The notes beneath the pieces are model-generated. The model did not search any database. It worked only from the letters and a program-made list of their open reading frames with translations, and was not told where the DNA came from. The translations under genes were made by a program, and so were the position numbers. A DNA stretch of 64,000 nt. Source: Neodontobutis hainanensis. Lineage: Eukaryota; Chordata; Actinopteri; Gobiiformes; Odontobutidae. The stretch spans positions 19,038,501 through 19,102,500 of the forward strand of contig JALDNG010000005.1 of NCBI GenBank assembly GCA_024349245.1, in the 5' to 3' direction. Positions 24,990-37,919 of this stretch are shown here, in pieces (position 1 is the stretch's first letter; every line of letters begins with the position of its first letter).

Positions 24990-25260
24990 CCCTAGCCTCT
25001 TTGCTGGTGGACTATCAGTGAGGGTCCAACAGTGTTGTTCCTAATTACCTATTTCTCCACTCCTGATCCTGCGGCTGGCATAATTAGTTACCTGGGGCTG
25101 CAATCCAATTTGAAGTGATGACAAGAAAGTGATCCATGAAAAAGTAATAAGTTAAATCCAATTTCAGCTTGCCTCTAATTAAATGCACATGGAACTAATG
25201 AGTCAAACCCTACCATTTCACTGATAATGGTAATTAGCGGGGTGGGAGTTGCCGACTCTT
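24990..25260. promoter_or_regulatory. Candidate conserved noncoding element, homeodomain-site rich
   Basis: At least four TAATTA/TTAATTA-type cores occur within 200 bases: CATAATTAGTTACC, CTCTAATTAAATGC, GGTAATTAGCGG and CTAATTACC. With no repeat signature and a balanced composition this resembles vertebrate developmental enhancers. Confidence 0.42.
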
Positions 25261-28200
25261 GTGCCACTGTAGGTGCGAGACGCAAAAAGGTAAAAGCAGC
25301 ATGGATTCTTTTAATTACACATGTCATTCTGTCAATGTAATTTACTGGCTTTTTGACCAGTCAAGTATGTTTAGCTCCTTCCAGGCTTGTGCAGCAGATG
25401 TTTGGGTTTCTACTTTGATTAAAGCTCTTTTAGGTCAGTACAATGAGTTGTCCTCATGTAGGGGCAGCAGTGGGTGGTGTTGGGGTGAGGGGCTTTGGGG
25501 GGGCAACCCTGTTAGATATAAAACCAAAGAGCCATTTAATACTGATCAAGGATTGTGGGCCTTGTTTGCTTCACATTTCTCTATGCTAGTTACTATTTTC
25601 ATGTGTTTCCGCTGTAGTGTGCTTCATTATTTTGGACTTGAATCAGACTGGAAATGAAAAGTGAGTCACATCTCCAAATGAGTAAAAGTCTCTCCTTGTG
25701 CCTAATGGGGAAGAGCCGCGGAGATGAATGCAGCCTCGTCGGCAGATCAGGTGCTTTTATGGGGTGTCAGCTTACTACACAGCCTCATAATTGTTGGATC
25801 ATGTCTTTTGATGACCCAGTCCGGCTCAACAGAGAATCATTATCCAGGCCGTGTGATGGATATAGTGCATGTTCTGTTTTAAGGGGGCTCCTCCAAGCAT
25901 TGGTTTGTAGTTTAAAGAGGCTCACACTGTTAGTGATAAAAACAGGGGGAAAAAAACACCACTCTCAGTCTCCCAGATCAAAGCCATTCATGTAATGTTA
26001 ACACAAGCCAAAACAACACAAACATATGAGTGTATTTACCAACTCAAGTTTATTTTTATTTTTTACGTTGTAACCACAAAAACGGCTTTAATGGCTATGT
26101 TTATAAACGATCAACACCTGGGTTTGTTTAGAGAAAGATGCACACTTTGTTCACACCTGCTGGCTGGGTGTTTTATTTGGTGGCCACTAAAACAGTTTTG
26201 AAATTATTAACAAAATTTAACTAAGCTTCTTGTTTTGAGTTACACTCAATGAAACGATGGATAATATTTAAACATGTATACATAGTTAATTTAGAAACTA
26301 TATCATTAATTTCATTATATAAACAAGAAGATGAATTAAGTACAAATTTTTAATACTTGATACTAAACGCATTATGTTGCAAATTATTTAATTTATTTAA
26401 ACCAAAACACCAAATTCTTTCTACTTCCGATGCATTTAAGTTCAACAATAACTTGGGCAAAGAGTTCAAGTACAAGTAAAAAAAGCAGAAATTGCAATAA
26501 AATGTGTGCAGCCACTTTTGACTTCCTAAAAATGCAACCAAGTTAAGCATCTTCATAAAAAAGAAAAACATACACAAAACACTAAAAACAGAAGCAGTCC
26601 CATAAACCTGGGTCTCAAACCTTTTAAAAAAAAAGTAACAAAATATGGTATTCTTTTCAATAGGATCGATACCCTGGGGGATTTTTGTGCTGGAGATTAT
26701 TGCAAGTCTTTTTTTTTTTCAAACAACTGTCACAGAAGCTAATACACAACCCCCTTCTGATATGTATACATGAATTGGCTTTGTGTGTGTGTAGTTGGTA
26801 GTGTGTAATTAGTAGAAACTGTAATTCTGAGATAAACAAACACTTGCCTGAACCTGTGGTTCCTTGTAATGGCACTTTGAAACCAGAAAAAAATGAAACA
26901 TTCAACATTAGAGAGCAGGCAATTTATGGTGTTAGTTAGATACTCTAGCGATGTCTCTTCACAAGAACTGGGCAGGAGAGGGGAGAGGAGGGAAAAGCCC
27001 CGGCTCTCTTTTCAATAGCTGAGTGACAGCTTGGCCAAGCTCTCTGTATACATTAATAAATTAGAATTTTAATTTTGTCTTTGTCTGCAAGAGATGGTCT
27101 CGTACTTCACTATGTACCAACAACTGGCTGTATGCTGGAATCTGCCGTAGTGGTCCCCTCTGTTGACCTCTGCAGCACAATTCCCTGCCAGGCTGGGGAA
27201 ACTGTTTAGTTTGATCCTTTCAACTTATTTGAATCCTGACAAATATGCACACAACTAAAAGGTCATCAGAGCTATATTTCATCCTCTGGAGCTATTCTGA
27301 AGACATCTGCACAACAAAGAGGCTTTTTCACAACCTGACATTAGACCTAGCTGCTACAATAGCTCATTAAAATGGGCCCCCAATGGGATACTAAGGGTAT
27401 TAAATATTATATATACATACATACCGAACAGGGCCTCTGTATTAATTACCAAATATGCCCTGAAGTCGTTTGCAATGTCACACTGACACAAACAACCGCT
27501 CCTTGTTCAAACAAAGATAAACATCTCTGAGGCAGCTGATTCGCCTGATCTGAAATTAACGTAAATATTGCATCAGATACGCCGGTGCTTTACATATTAA
27601 AGGCCAACTGAAAAAAACATACAACAATCTATTTCCTGCTGTTTGTTCTTTGTGTCACGCAGCAACTCAGAGTTGGCATCTTTTACTCGACCTTTCTCAG
27701 CCCTGTAGCTCGACCCAGACCTCCACCTGGTGAACTCCCACCTTGTGCGCTTTGCTCTACAGCTCCGCCTACAGCTAGAAGTGCAAACCTGCCCCTTCCA
27801 AATGCTCTTAGTGTATAGAAAACTTTGAATGGATAGGCAAGTTTTTGTCTGACACTTTTGCTTCACTTCACAGATAAGACTCAATGTGTCTTTACAATGC
27901 CACACTGATGTTACAGCACTGCAATGATAATGGCTTTGTAAAAAAAAAAAACTCAACCAGAATTAAACAGTAAGCCTTTACTTAGGAGACAGATTGTGTT
28001 GTACTGAAGAGGGCTTTGGTTTTAAAGCAATGTGTCTTTACAGCAGACGCATATTACTTAGAACTTAAAACTGTTCTTAAAGTAGTTAATTTTAATATTC
28101 AATTGCTACCAGGAGGAGGAGTCTACACAACAGAGTGTACAGAAACCCCCGAAACATCAGCAAAAATAATGACCCTGTACTTACCTAATGCTACACTGTT

Positions 28201-28379
28201 CGATTTTTGCTGTTGCTGACAAATGACAGAATAATTGTTAGCTAAGTGGTCATATGTAGCAGTGTGACAAGATCAAAACAAGCAGTATGACTAAAGATAA
28301 ATCCGTAAAGCCATTAAAGCCAATAATATACACTGTTTGGTTTCAGAATATTTTTTGTTTCTGCCAGATGGAGCATTAC

Positions 28380-28420
28380 AGTAATTCACCACTCCATCTA
28401 GTGGTAGAAAGTGATATTAT
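28380..28420. repeat. Short dispersed repeat, copy 1
   Basis: CACTCCATCTAGTGGTA, two mismatches, then GTGATATT is shared with 52003..52043 in the same orientation. Confidence 0.55.
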
Positions 28421-29135
28421 GAGACAAACCAGCAAGGTGACATCAAGCGTCTCCCATGGAAACTCCTAAATGGTCGTTGTGTAAGGGCACCGCCATATGC
28501 CAAAATACAGCAAAATATGGTGATATACCGCCGTCCACCAGAAGGCAGGCTCCAAAAGCGGAAATATAAGGAGAAACCCAAAGGCGACTTTACAAGTGTA
28601 AAAATCATGTTTACAGCCTGGTACACAAGATGGCTCCAGTCATTTTTGATTATTACGTTCGTTTATGCTATCTAAAAACTATTGTTTTACTATGGAGTAA
28701 GAGCCGAAAAGCCCAGATTTAACTGCCATTTTATTGCCGAATCGTAACGACAATATCAGTAAATAGGGGACCAATGGGCGTATATCATCCATATTTATAC
28801 AATCTATAATCTAAAAATATATATATATCAACACTCACAATGTTCAGAGATATTTCTGAATATTCTAAAGCACAAACATTATACAGCCCAGACATGACAT
28901 ATGGGTGTGCTTCTGTATGTCTGTGTGCTCATAATGTATTAGCAACTGCAAAAGATGCACAACCAGTTTGAACTTCCTGTTTGTGAACTTGGCTTAGTGC
29001 TCTGTGTCTGGGACGCCGCGTTCTCAAGACGACCCACGTCATTTTCTTAGATGAGCAACCACAAAGCACAGTGTGATGAGAGTGCACTAATAAATGAAGA
29101 GACCTGTGCACCATGCAACAGCCAGTACACAGTAC

Positions 29136-29237
29136 CTGTAGGCTTTGCTGCTTGTCGTTGGCTTTGGGGGATTTGCAGCCAGTGTTTTGCTGAGAATGCT
29201 GCTGTTGAAGGAGGATCTGTCGGGCCACTTGGAGAGC
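29136..29237 (-). CDS. foxp1: foxp1 internal coding exon A (N-terminal Gln-rich region, 34 codons)
   Basis: Internal exon of the forkhead transcription factor FOXP1, a nuclear repressor that binds DNA through a C-terminal forkhead domain not present in this window. The exon reads ALQVARQILLQQQ, then a Gln/Ser stretch, then CKSPKANDKQQSLQ. Recalled human FOXP1 has ALQVARQLLLQQQ and KSPKRNDKQPALQ at the same place, about 60 residues from the start. The minus-strand acceptor is TTTTTCAG followed by GCTCTC, and the donor is CTACAG followed by GTACTG. Both borders are phase 0 and the exon is exactly 102 bases, as recalled for human. ALQVARQ separates it from FOXP2 (ALQAARQ) and the SPKxND segment from FOXP4. 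The next exon lies 24.7 kb downstream. The preceding Gln-ending exon was not found up to 64000. Whether this is foxp1a or foxp1b cannot be decided. Confidence 0.95.
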
Positions 29238-30432
29238 CTGAAAAATACAAAGTAATACACACAAAGGTTATTAGAAGGACAATAATAACTTTTTATGTTC
29301 CAATTGGCAACAAAACAGTTCTGAAATCAGGAATAAATGAATGATGCTTTTAACATGCTTACCTTTTTAATACCAGCTGATGGGTTTTCTCTCTATATTA
29401 GGTCTATTATGACATTTTTGCCATGAATATTATTGTATACATTGGCTCATCAAAATTGCAAGTAGCTTATGGCTTTTACATTTAAAGTGACTTATTGTAT
29501 CACAAATTCTCATAATTCTACATTAATAAACATTGAACAGAGGAAATCAAAGAAAATCCAAAAGATTTTTTCCCTCTGTTCATTGTCATTCCAAAAACAG
29601 CAGACATTTTCAGTGCATACTTTAAGATTAGTCTTTAATTTTTTTTATCTTAAAATAAACAGGAAATTTACACAGTTAGGACAGTTTATTTGGCTGCGTG
29701 CATGTTTTTTAATTACATCAGAGAGGTGTGCAGAAACACGACAGCGGGGGAAAGTTACAGCGAAACTTGAGACATGCTAATTAATGGTAAAATCACTCAC
29801 TGGAGACATTACGAAGAGTCAAAACAAACTTAAAAGTCTGGCCCTGCTGTAGTGAAGGTGCTTCTTTGTGTTCTGGAAGTAGTTGCTCTGACTTGCCAGA
29901 ATTTGGCGTGTACACAATAAATATTTCATTTTTGTAATTGTGGAAAAATTTGTAATTTGTAATAAAATGTATCTAATTGCAAGTAAGATGAGGAAAAACT
30001 CAAGCGTAATTAAAAAGCATAATTCTGCTTAGACACATATCAAAGAAACCAATCAGTGCTTTTGATCCTCCTTTATCTGACTCTCTTCTAGAGAACAAAT
30101 AAAAGCTTTTATGACCGCCTCAAATATCTGTGAAAGGACACGGCCTTCTCAGTGGAAAACAAAATACAGTGCAGTCACATGTTTATTGCTCCAGCTACTC
30201 CCTTTTCCCTCACGATAAATAATCAAACATGCCATCCAGAGCAAACAAAGCTGCAGAGAGCAGAGGGAAAAAACACAGCGGTCTTGAAAATGCTTAGCGA
30301 TACCAAGAAAAGCAAGTGATGGGTTCCCACAGTGTGCTGGCCAGCCTCACACCTCCACCAGTAAACCATCTGGGTAAATAAGTGGCCTCATTCTTTCCAG
30401 TTTCCTCAGACGATTGCTCCAACAATTAAACA

Positions 30433-30490
30433 AACAGAGCAGGGCCTGTCCAGCTCATCTCACATAAGGATAATATATATATATATACAT
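30433..30490. repeat. Short (AT)n tract
   Basis: ATAATATATATATATATAC. Low complexity only. Confidence 0.6.
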
Positions 30491-30774
30491 CGAGGAGAGC
30501 AGAAAGTGTATCAATAAATGGAATGTGTTGGGTGGAGACAGGGGAGTGTAAGTGGAACCCTGTGTGAAATGGTAACAGAATGCATAATGAAAGGTTAGGA
30601 AAACAATTTGAAGATGTGAAATTTGGACAATATTTGAACACCGTGCATTTGAAGGACATTTGTATTGTGGTCTGTGAGTATATGTAATGTATCACTGACC
30701 TTCCCAAATGTAGGGGTAGCCAATAGTTTACAGCCATTTTAAATCCTCAATTTCAAATTTTTAGATTTGTCCGC

Positions 30775-30777
30775 GTA

Positions 30778-30809
<32 letters not shown>

Positions 30810-30928
30810 CGTTTGTGTGTGTGTGTGTGCGTGTGTTTGTGTGTTTGCGTGCACATGCGTTTGCGTGTGTGTGCGTTTGTGTGTGTGTGCGTGCACATGT
30901 GCTTTTGTGTGTGTAGGCGTGTGTGTGC

Positions 30929-30969
<41 letters not shown>

Positions 30970-30990
30970 TATGCGCGTGTGTTTGCGCGC
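30775..30990. repeat. Compound (GT)n / (TGTGCG)n microsatellite
   Basis: More than 200 bases of GT with GCGTTTGT and GCGTGCACATG interruptions in a loosely periodic pattern. Alternating purine-pyrimidine DNA of this length can form Z-DNA. Both strands are open in several frames, giving false ORFs of Cys/Val or Thr/His repeats. Confidence 0.95.
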
Positions 30991-32619
30991 AGAGTAGAGC
31001 TTATCTTGCTTCATGGCATTTCCTTTTCAATAGTATAAACCTTACTTTTACATTAAAGTCACATGAAGAATAACTTACCTAAAATATAAACATTACACAT
31101 ATACAGTAATTATTCATTGTACACAATAGAGATGCACATTCAGAAATGGCCTCAAGCATATATATGAACAATTTTTTTTTACATTTACCTCATTCTTGCT
31201 GACACATGCAATTCCAACCATATGCTTGCTACTTGAAAGTGTATAGTTACTCGTACTAAATTCTTGAATCTTTTAAACTTGAAATGGTTGTAAACAAAGC
31301 TTGACTATGTTCGTGCCCATCATACGTGGAGAAGGTGTACCTCATTCAATTTTAATTTTTCTTTCTTTAAGCATATGCTTTGAATTCACTTTTGTATCAT
31401 GGGAACATTGTCTGTGTATTGTTGTATACATAGATGACGGGAGCAGCCTGTTGTTCTGCATGCTTAATTGTCTTCTCCTTTGAAATTTGCAGAGGGGAAC
31501 CCCGAAGAAAGCGTGTCAACTCATACAGAAACTGCATAAATTGTAATGAGAAAGAAGTGAACAAGATCTACTCCCACATGAGAAGCCAATATTTACATCA
31601 CATATTTTATCGTACAGACATCTTTTCATGATGATTAAACTGAGACTAGCAAATATGGAAACTATATTATTCTGACTCAAAGCAGTGCAGTTTTGAATAT
31701 GACACTACAGTAATATTTAAGTTGTTTTTTTTTTTGTCAGTCTTTACAGTCTACCATGTTTTTACAAAAGTGCTACCATAAAATCAACTGATTATGAAAG
31801 AAACTTTCCAAAGGTGTGGTGTTCCAGGAACACACAAGAGTAAACAAAGACATTAGTCTGATTTTTCTCTGGAGCCGATGACACATGAAGTGTAATGTGT
31901 GTGCCGGGGTTTACAGCCATGGGCGTTGAGTCAACAGGATATGATGGAAGTTTAGACAGGAATGGATGACCAGATATATTTCTGGAAAAGTCTTGCTTCA
32001 CTAACTTTCTCAAATTAACAATAGTGAGAAAATATGTGGTGGGTTAAAAGGTGTTGTGTTAGACAAATCTATCATAAGTGGAGAGTTACAAACAAATTAA
32101 CACTTTTTATTTATCTATCTTAGGTCTGCCCAGAGAGGACAAACTCCTCAATTTGGGTCAGTTATAATCTTCAAACAAAGCACATATTGATGACAAGACA
32201 ATTCTATGCCTCAACTTTATTGTTTAATCTTCCCAGTTTCTATAACAATTTAAATGTGATCCACATATGTTAATCCTATATTTAATATTTTAAAGTTGTT
32301 GTCCAAGAAGGGTGTCATAAGTATGGCTGACTGTGCTGCAAATAAAGGGTCTGCGCATGCACTGAGCAAATGTTGACGCAAATTGTGTACTGACCTAAAT
32401 TGGGCTATGACATACACATTTTTTGTCTTGAGCAGACCTATTTTCACTAAAATTGTTCATAAACAACAGCATGTCCCTGTAGGGCTACCACAGCTTTTTC
32501 TAAATGAGAAAAGAGGAATGCCAATCAGCACTTTTGTCACCAAATGTAACCACCTTTAATATATTGTATGCAGTCTGAAATCTTCATAAACGATGCTATT
32601 CTAATCATCAGAACTCAAG

Positions 32620-33310
32620 GCCCGTACACACCGGGATGAATATCGGCACGCGTTATTCGCCAGCGTTTTTCAACGTATTTTTTGTGTTCACACCCAAGCG
32701 ATTTTTTCTGCCGATGAGCCGAGTGAACATGCAAATTCATTCCCTGACATTAGATGGCGCTTAATGTAAAACAGAAATACCCCGGTACACAAGGTGGCGC
32801 TGCGCAACTTTACGCTTCTGACACTCGCTTTTCACTCAGAAGAAGAGAGCAAGTAATTTTTGTAATTGGTGTCGCGTTTGTCATAAGTTCTTTGTGTTCT
32901 GACACCAACGAGACCAGCAGCTCTACATTCATCTTGCCTTGCATCTTCTTCGTCTTATTTCAGCCCGGCAGTGTAGATGCTACTTGCCGTATATCTTCTT
33001 CGCTGTTAAGTATGTGTGCTCAGCAAGACCGTTTTGTGTTTGAGCGCCCCCAAGTTGTGTTTTACTGTAACTTCAGAAGCTCCAGACATGTGAGCAAAAG
33101 CGCCAATCTCATTGGTCATATAGTTTTTGACGCGGCGCGTCAAACCAAAAAAACAAACCCAAGGCGTTTTTAAAAAAAAATTACGTGCCATTTTTGCAAT
33201 TTTTGGCGTCGGTGTGCACACTCACATTGGCACCCATTGTTTAGTCACGAGGCGTTAAACGTCGGCGAATATTGCGCGCGAAATTTGTCGCGAAAAGCTT
33301 TTCCTGCCAA
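32620..33310. repeat. CpG-containing repeat-like block, probably a DNA-transposon remnant
   Basis: The left side begins AAGGCCCGTACACACCGGGA and the right part contains GGCGTCGGTGTGCACAC, whose reverse complement GTGTGCACACCGACGCC mirrors the left. ATTCGCCAGCG on the left likewise mirrors the inverted CGGCGAATATTGCG on the right. CpGs such as GACGCGGCGCGTC are unusually dense for this intron. The chance-open frame at 32754..33173 shows no domain. Borders are approximate. Confidence 0.5.
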
Positions 33311-33554
33311 ACCGATGTCATAACATTCTAATCGGCTCCTTTGCAAAGGAGACTGGGGCATTACATGGCTCTGGTTCTTTTTATATTCTTAAAACTATGC
33401 TAATAATTAAAAAAAAAAAAACAATATTGCAGAGACAAAATTTGGTGCCTTTAACACACATTCCTGAACCTAAATAAAATTAAAAGGACACCAAATGTCA
33501 AATCTAAACATCAGCTCCAGTCAGTTGTTCGCAGCAAAGATTTACAATGCAGTA

Positions 33555-34394
33555 TTCACAGCGCTTCACTTTATCCCAGTTTTGTTATGTTACTGCCTTA
33601 TTTCAAAATAGATTAAATTCATTATTTGCCTCAAAATCCTACAAACAATACCTTGTTTGAGTTCTTTGCAAATTTATAAAAAATAAAAAACAAAAGAAAG
33701 CACATCTACACAAGTATTCAGCCTTTGCTCAATATTTTGTTGAAGCACCATTGGGACAAATTTTACCTCCTCAAGTCTTTTTGAGTATAATGCTACAAGC
33801 TTGTCACACCTTTTTTGGGGGGGCAGTTTCTCCCATTCTTCTTTGTAGAATCTCTCAGTTTGGCCGGGCGGCCAGCTCTAGAAAGAGTTTTGGTGGTTCC
33901 AAACCTTTTCAATTTACAGGATGGAGGCCACTAGGAACCTTTGATGCTGCAGAAATGTTTCTGTATCCTTCCCCAGATCTGTGACTCAATACAATACTGT
34001 TTTGGAGGTCTATAGACAATTCCTTGGACTTTATGGCTTGGTTTGTCTCTGACATGCACTGTTAACTGTGGGACCTTATATAAACAGATGTGTGCCTTTG
34101 CAAATCAACTGAATGTACCACAGATTTTACCATAGCATCTAAGGGTGTTCAGTGTAAAAAAATGTACTTAAGCTCAATTTTGAGTGTCATGGAAAAGGCT
34201 CTTACATACATACGCACTTATGAACATTTTTATGTTTTTTATATTTAATAAATTTGCCATTATTTTGTGTAACCTTCTTTCACGTTGTCATAATGGTGAA
34301 TTGTTTGTATAATTTTGAGGCAAATAATGATTTTAATTCATTTTGGAATAAGGCTGTAACAAAAGTATAAGTGGAAAAAGTGAAGCGCTGTAAA
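33555..34394 (-). mobile_element. Internally deleted Tc1/mariner element (840 bases)
   Basis: The ends are inverted repeats of about 95 bases: left TTCACAGCGCTTCACTTTAT, right end reverse-complemented TTTACAGCGCTTCACTTTTT, continuing with CCTTATT-CAAAAT and CATTATTTGCCTCAAAAT in both. TA dinucleotides flank both sides (33553..33554 and 34395..34396), the Tc1 target. The minus strand holds remnants of the transposase helix-turn-helix region (SKELSIDLQN near 34020, then GTTKTL-RAGRPAKL near 33870) and then a short C-terminal piece (YKEEWEKLP near 33830). The whole catalytic core is missing, so the copy is non-autonomous. Confidence 0.9.
33760..34050 (-). pseudogene. Truncated Tc1 transposase remnant
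   Basis: Fragments of the DNA-binding N terminus and extreme C terminus of a Tc1-family transposase lie next to each other with the DDE region deleted and frames disrupted. No functional product is possible. Confidence 0.75.
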
Positions 34395-36089
34395 TACTGT
34401 TTATGGCTCATGACTATAACTAAGTTGTTTATATTAAAGTGGTTTGTCCCCTAATATTTGTAAATCCAAACATTTAATAAAACATTCAAATTTAATATAG
34501 TCTCTTGCCATTTATATCAAATGATTCTTCCAATTAAAGAAAGGGCAATAATTATGTGATCATGCTCTTGAAAATAGAGTCAGTGATCATCAGGGAAATT
34601 AACCAATATCCTACTGCCACCCGCCACAGTGCTGCTAGCTAAACGTGGCTTAAAAGATACAAAATGAGAAATTGTTAGTTTAAAAATAAATCTTAAGAGA
34701 CAAAAAAAGTAATAGTGAATCCGTCTTGAGCTGTGGAATGTAGCTTTGTTGTTTATATGTAACATGCCTTTAGAGGCTTAATGCAGGGTTAAAATAATCC
34801 ATTGTGAGCTGTCACTGCTGTGTTTACACAGCACCAACTCCTCTATTTCAGAGCCCACCTCCTCCTCTGGAATTTATCTTCTTTTGATCTCCGATTCAAA
34901 GATACAAGACACATGGTAGGCACGCAAGAGAACAGACATATGTGATAAACTACAAATTGATGACATGTACAAAGCATCCAGACTGGTGTTTGTGGTTGGT
35001 CAGGGAAAAAAAGATAATTGATGCAGAAGACAGGAGTTAAAGCAGTTAAAAGTCCAAAATGTGTACAGAGACATAAACAGAAAATGCAATCCTGTAAAGG
35101 CTATTACATTTCAGCTGGCAATGAAAGAACTTCTTATTTGCACATAATTCCAATTTTTTGCTTTGTCACACTTACTTCAGAACAATCAAGCAATGGTAAC
35201 AAAAAACAGAAATGCACCCTAAATGCAACAAACACACAGCCTGCATTTGGGTAGTCATACTTCATAACATCTCTACATATGACTTTAATGTATCTGTTTC
35301 ACAGTACCGGGGCAGTTTTATGTCTGTAACCCCAGAAAGCAGTGAGTTAAAAAAGTGTAGTCAGAGATCATATTGAATTTATGTTCAGAGCTGACGCTGT
35401 GGTGTGTTCACTTAGGGTAGTTAACAGTGACTAGACAGCCTTACAAAACTGATGAACCTTTTTAAAGAATAATTAGCTGTAGCTTGTGTAGCCAAAAAGG
35501 TTGCACAATGTATCGTGAATACACTGTATAGCTACTGTGATATTTTCAATCTGTCAGGAGTATAGTTCCACCTTGTTTCTTGTGTCTGTGTCTGTGTCTG
35601 GAGCGTCTCTGGTCGGTCACTGCACACATGCAGCTGATCTGCTATCAATTGGTCTGAATAAAAAGACTGCTTTGAACAGTGCCCAGCCATATCGTCAGTC
35701 ATCCTCTGTGCTCCAGCTCTCTGTGCCAGCCAGTCAGCCAGCCAGCCAGCCTATTTTCAGGTTTGTGCTTCTGTTATAAAACTCCACTGGACATCTTGTT
35801 TTCTGAATTAAACCTGCCTCACAAAGACATCAACAACAAAATCACAATATCCAAATCGGAAAAAATAACACAGGAGACTGTTGAAGCTTATTATGACTTC
35901 ATACTACATCATACATACATCTCTGAGCTGTTTATTGGCCAGTTAAATATTTACAAATCCTGTGAAACGTCCCAATAACCTTGAAATTGATCTCTATTAT
36001 TCTAATACAGACAATAAGTGTTTTACTTAATACAACTCTAAAATTACAGAATACTATTTAGTAAAGTTTTTGAATGGCACCAGACAAGG

Positions 36090-36330
36090 CTTATCAATGC
36101 ACTTTACTGCCTACGTTTGCACTGAAGCGCCATTGTAAACAAGGCTGACGGTGATCTAGGGGGACTATATAAGTAGCTGAGCGAGTAATAATTGAACTGA
36201 TGAATTATTAATTATTCATTTAAATGCAGCAGAGCGGGCTTTGTAATGTACCGTGTGTTGATAAAAGAGAGTGACTTGGTGTAATTACGTCATGCAGCGC
36301 CGCACAAGACAACAATGGTCTTGTTACGGG
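36090..36330. promoter_or_regulatory. Candidate conserved noncoding element, homeodomain-site cluster
   Basis: TAATAATTGAACTGATGAATTATTAATTATTCATTT-type sequence is followed by GTAATTACGTCATGCAG (a CRE-like TTACGTCA) in a repeat-free block. This density of TAAT cores and a CREB/ATF site suits an enhancer. Confidence 0.42.
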
Positions 36331-36379
36331 CATTGACTAAAGAATGTTACAGTGTAAGAAGAGAAGATAAACACCCACA

Positions 36380-36900
36380 TGCACAAAGCTTACATATGAG
36401 AAAGAGACCCTCCAGGTACTTTTGATTACAAAACACCCTCCAGCCCATGACGAGGCTTTATCAGTAAAAAAACAATGTGCAATTTGGTATCCTTGTCATT
36501 TGCAATCCTCTTTTATTTTCTCCATTTAAAGCATGTCCAAAGTTCACAGCCTCTTCCCACTGCGAACATAACTTCCTCAATAAACAACCGGCCTTTTATC
36601 TGCCTCTACTTTCACACCATATTAGTGAATAGAGGCAGGAGCGTCTCTTATGTCCCCAGGCTATCACACTGCGATAAGGGAACTGCTAAGTACTGGATGT
36701 CTTTATGTGCAGTCGGCACATGTGGATTATTTACAGGCTTTGGGGTTTCCTGCTGCTAAAGCCAGCTCCGAGTGTCTTCCAAATCCCAGCTCAGAGCATT
36801 GCCACAGTCAAGTCTGCTCTCTGCTGAATCTGTCACTGCACCACGTCCTCCCTCTGAGGGAAAAACTACACATATGTCTTTTACTTTCTTATTCAGTCAA
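36380..36900. promoter_or_regulatory. Candidate conserved noncoding element
   Basis: Unique, GC-balanced stretch adjacent to the previous block. Two overlapping open plus frames show no protein motif. Assigned only on composition. Confidence 0.25.
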
Positions 36901-37919
36901 TTTAAATAAATCATAGTTTCAATCACAAGGTATAAAAGCTGTGATTCAACTGAAAATGAAAAAAGACAAAACCTTATTCCCAGTAATATTCAAAAGAAAA
37001 ACATTAGCTGGATAAAAAATAACTCCTGTTCATTAGCGACTGTGTCAATCCGAAACCATTCCGTTTTCTTTTCAATACCAAGTGCAGTTTTTTTACTTTT
37101 ACTCCAATCCATTTATGTTATGAACCATGCAGTCAACGCGTAATATGGGATGGTTTGCTGTGGTCCTATAGAGTCATTTAAATATTCATAGTTATTTAGA
37201 ACAAAGAATTGTGTAAATCTTCTTCAATAGCAGCACAAAAGGATGGATGTATAGCTGTATACTGCTGCAATAAATAGTAATGGGATATTGTTTCAGCTTT
37301 TGAAACTTGGAGGCCAGAGAGCTGCACCAGTTTCCAATATTTTAGAGATTGATGGCACCAGTTATGCTTTTATTTGATTCAATGTAGATAGAAAATTCAC
37401 AAAGCGAGAGCCTTATTGGTGAAAACAACAATGCTCATGAACACAAGCTTTGCTTTTCTTGCTTTGAAAAAAAAAAAATGACAGCATTTACCTATCATTC
37501 CGCGGCGTTAGCTCCACTCTTTAGTAACTATAACATCACTGTTGGAGCCAGAGCAGTGAGGTTAACAAAGTGAAATGGTACACTTTGATAATTTGGCTTA
37601 TCATTCTGCAAATAAGTGTGCTATAAGAGACTCATGTGAGGTAATGTGACCAGGTTTCTGAACCAGTCACAGTGACATAAATATGGCAGTGGACTGTTAT
37701 CAATAATGGATGTGTTAGTTTGTATTTCAGTTTTTGGTCCATTGATGATGATGGGGTTAAATACCAAAGATTGCTTGACTACTTCCTAACTTCTGGGATG
37801 CACAGGTGGCATTGGTTCCACTAGAACTGTGAGCTGAATTAAGTGTTGAGAAGTGACAGGAAAAAAAAAAGAAAAGGTATGGTAATGGAATATAAATAGA
37901 ATAGTCCAGGTAAAACAGA

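Noticed and set aside
29047..29262. Alternative reading frame over exon A
   Set aside because: Only the ALQVARQ frame matches FOXP1, with matching phase-0 splice sites.
30739..31073. Open frames of Cys-Val or Thr-His repeats on both strands
   Set aside because: These are translations of the GT/CA microsatellite.
32754..33173. A 139-codon plus frame
   Set aside because: It falls in a repeat-like CpG block and shows no recognisable motif.
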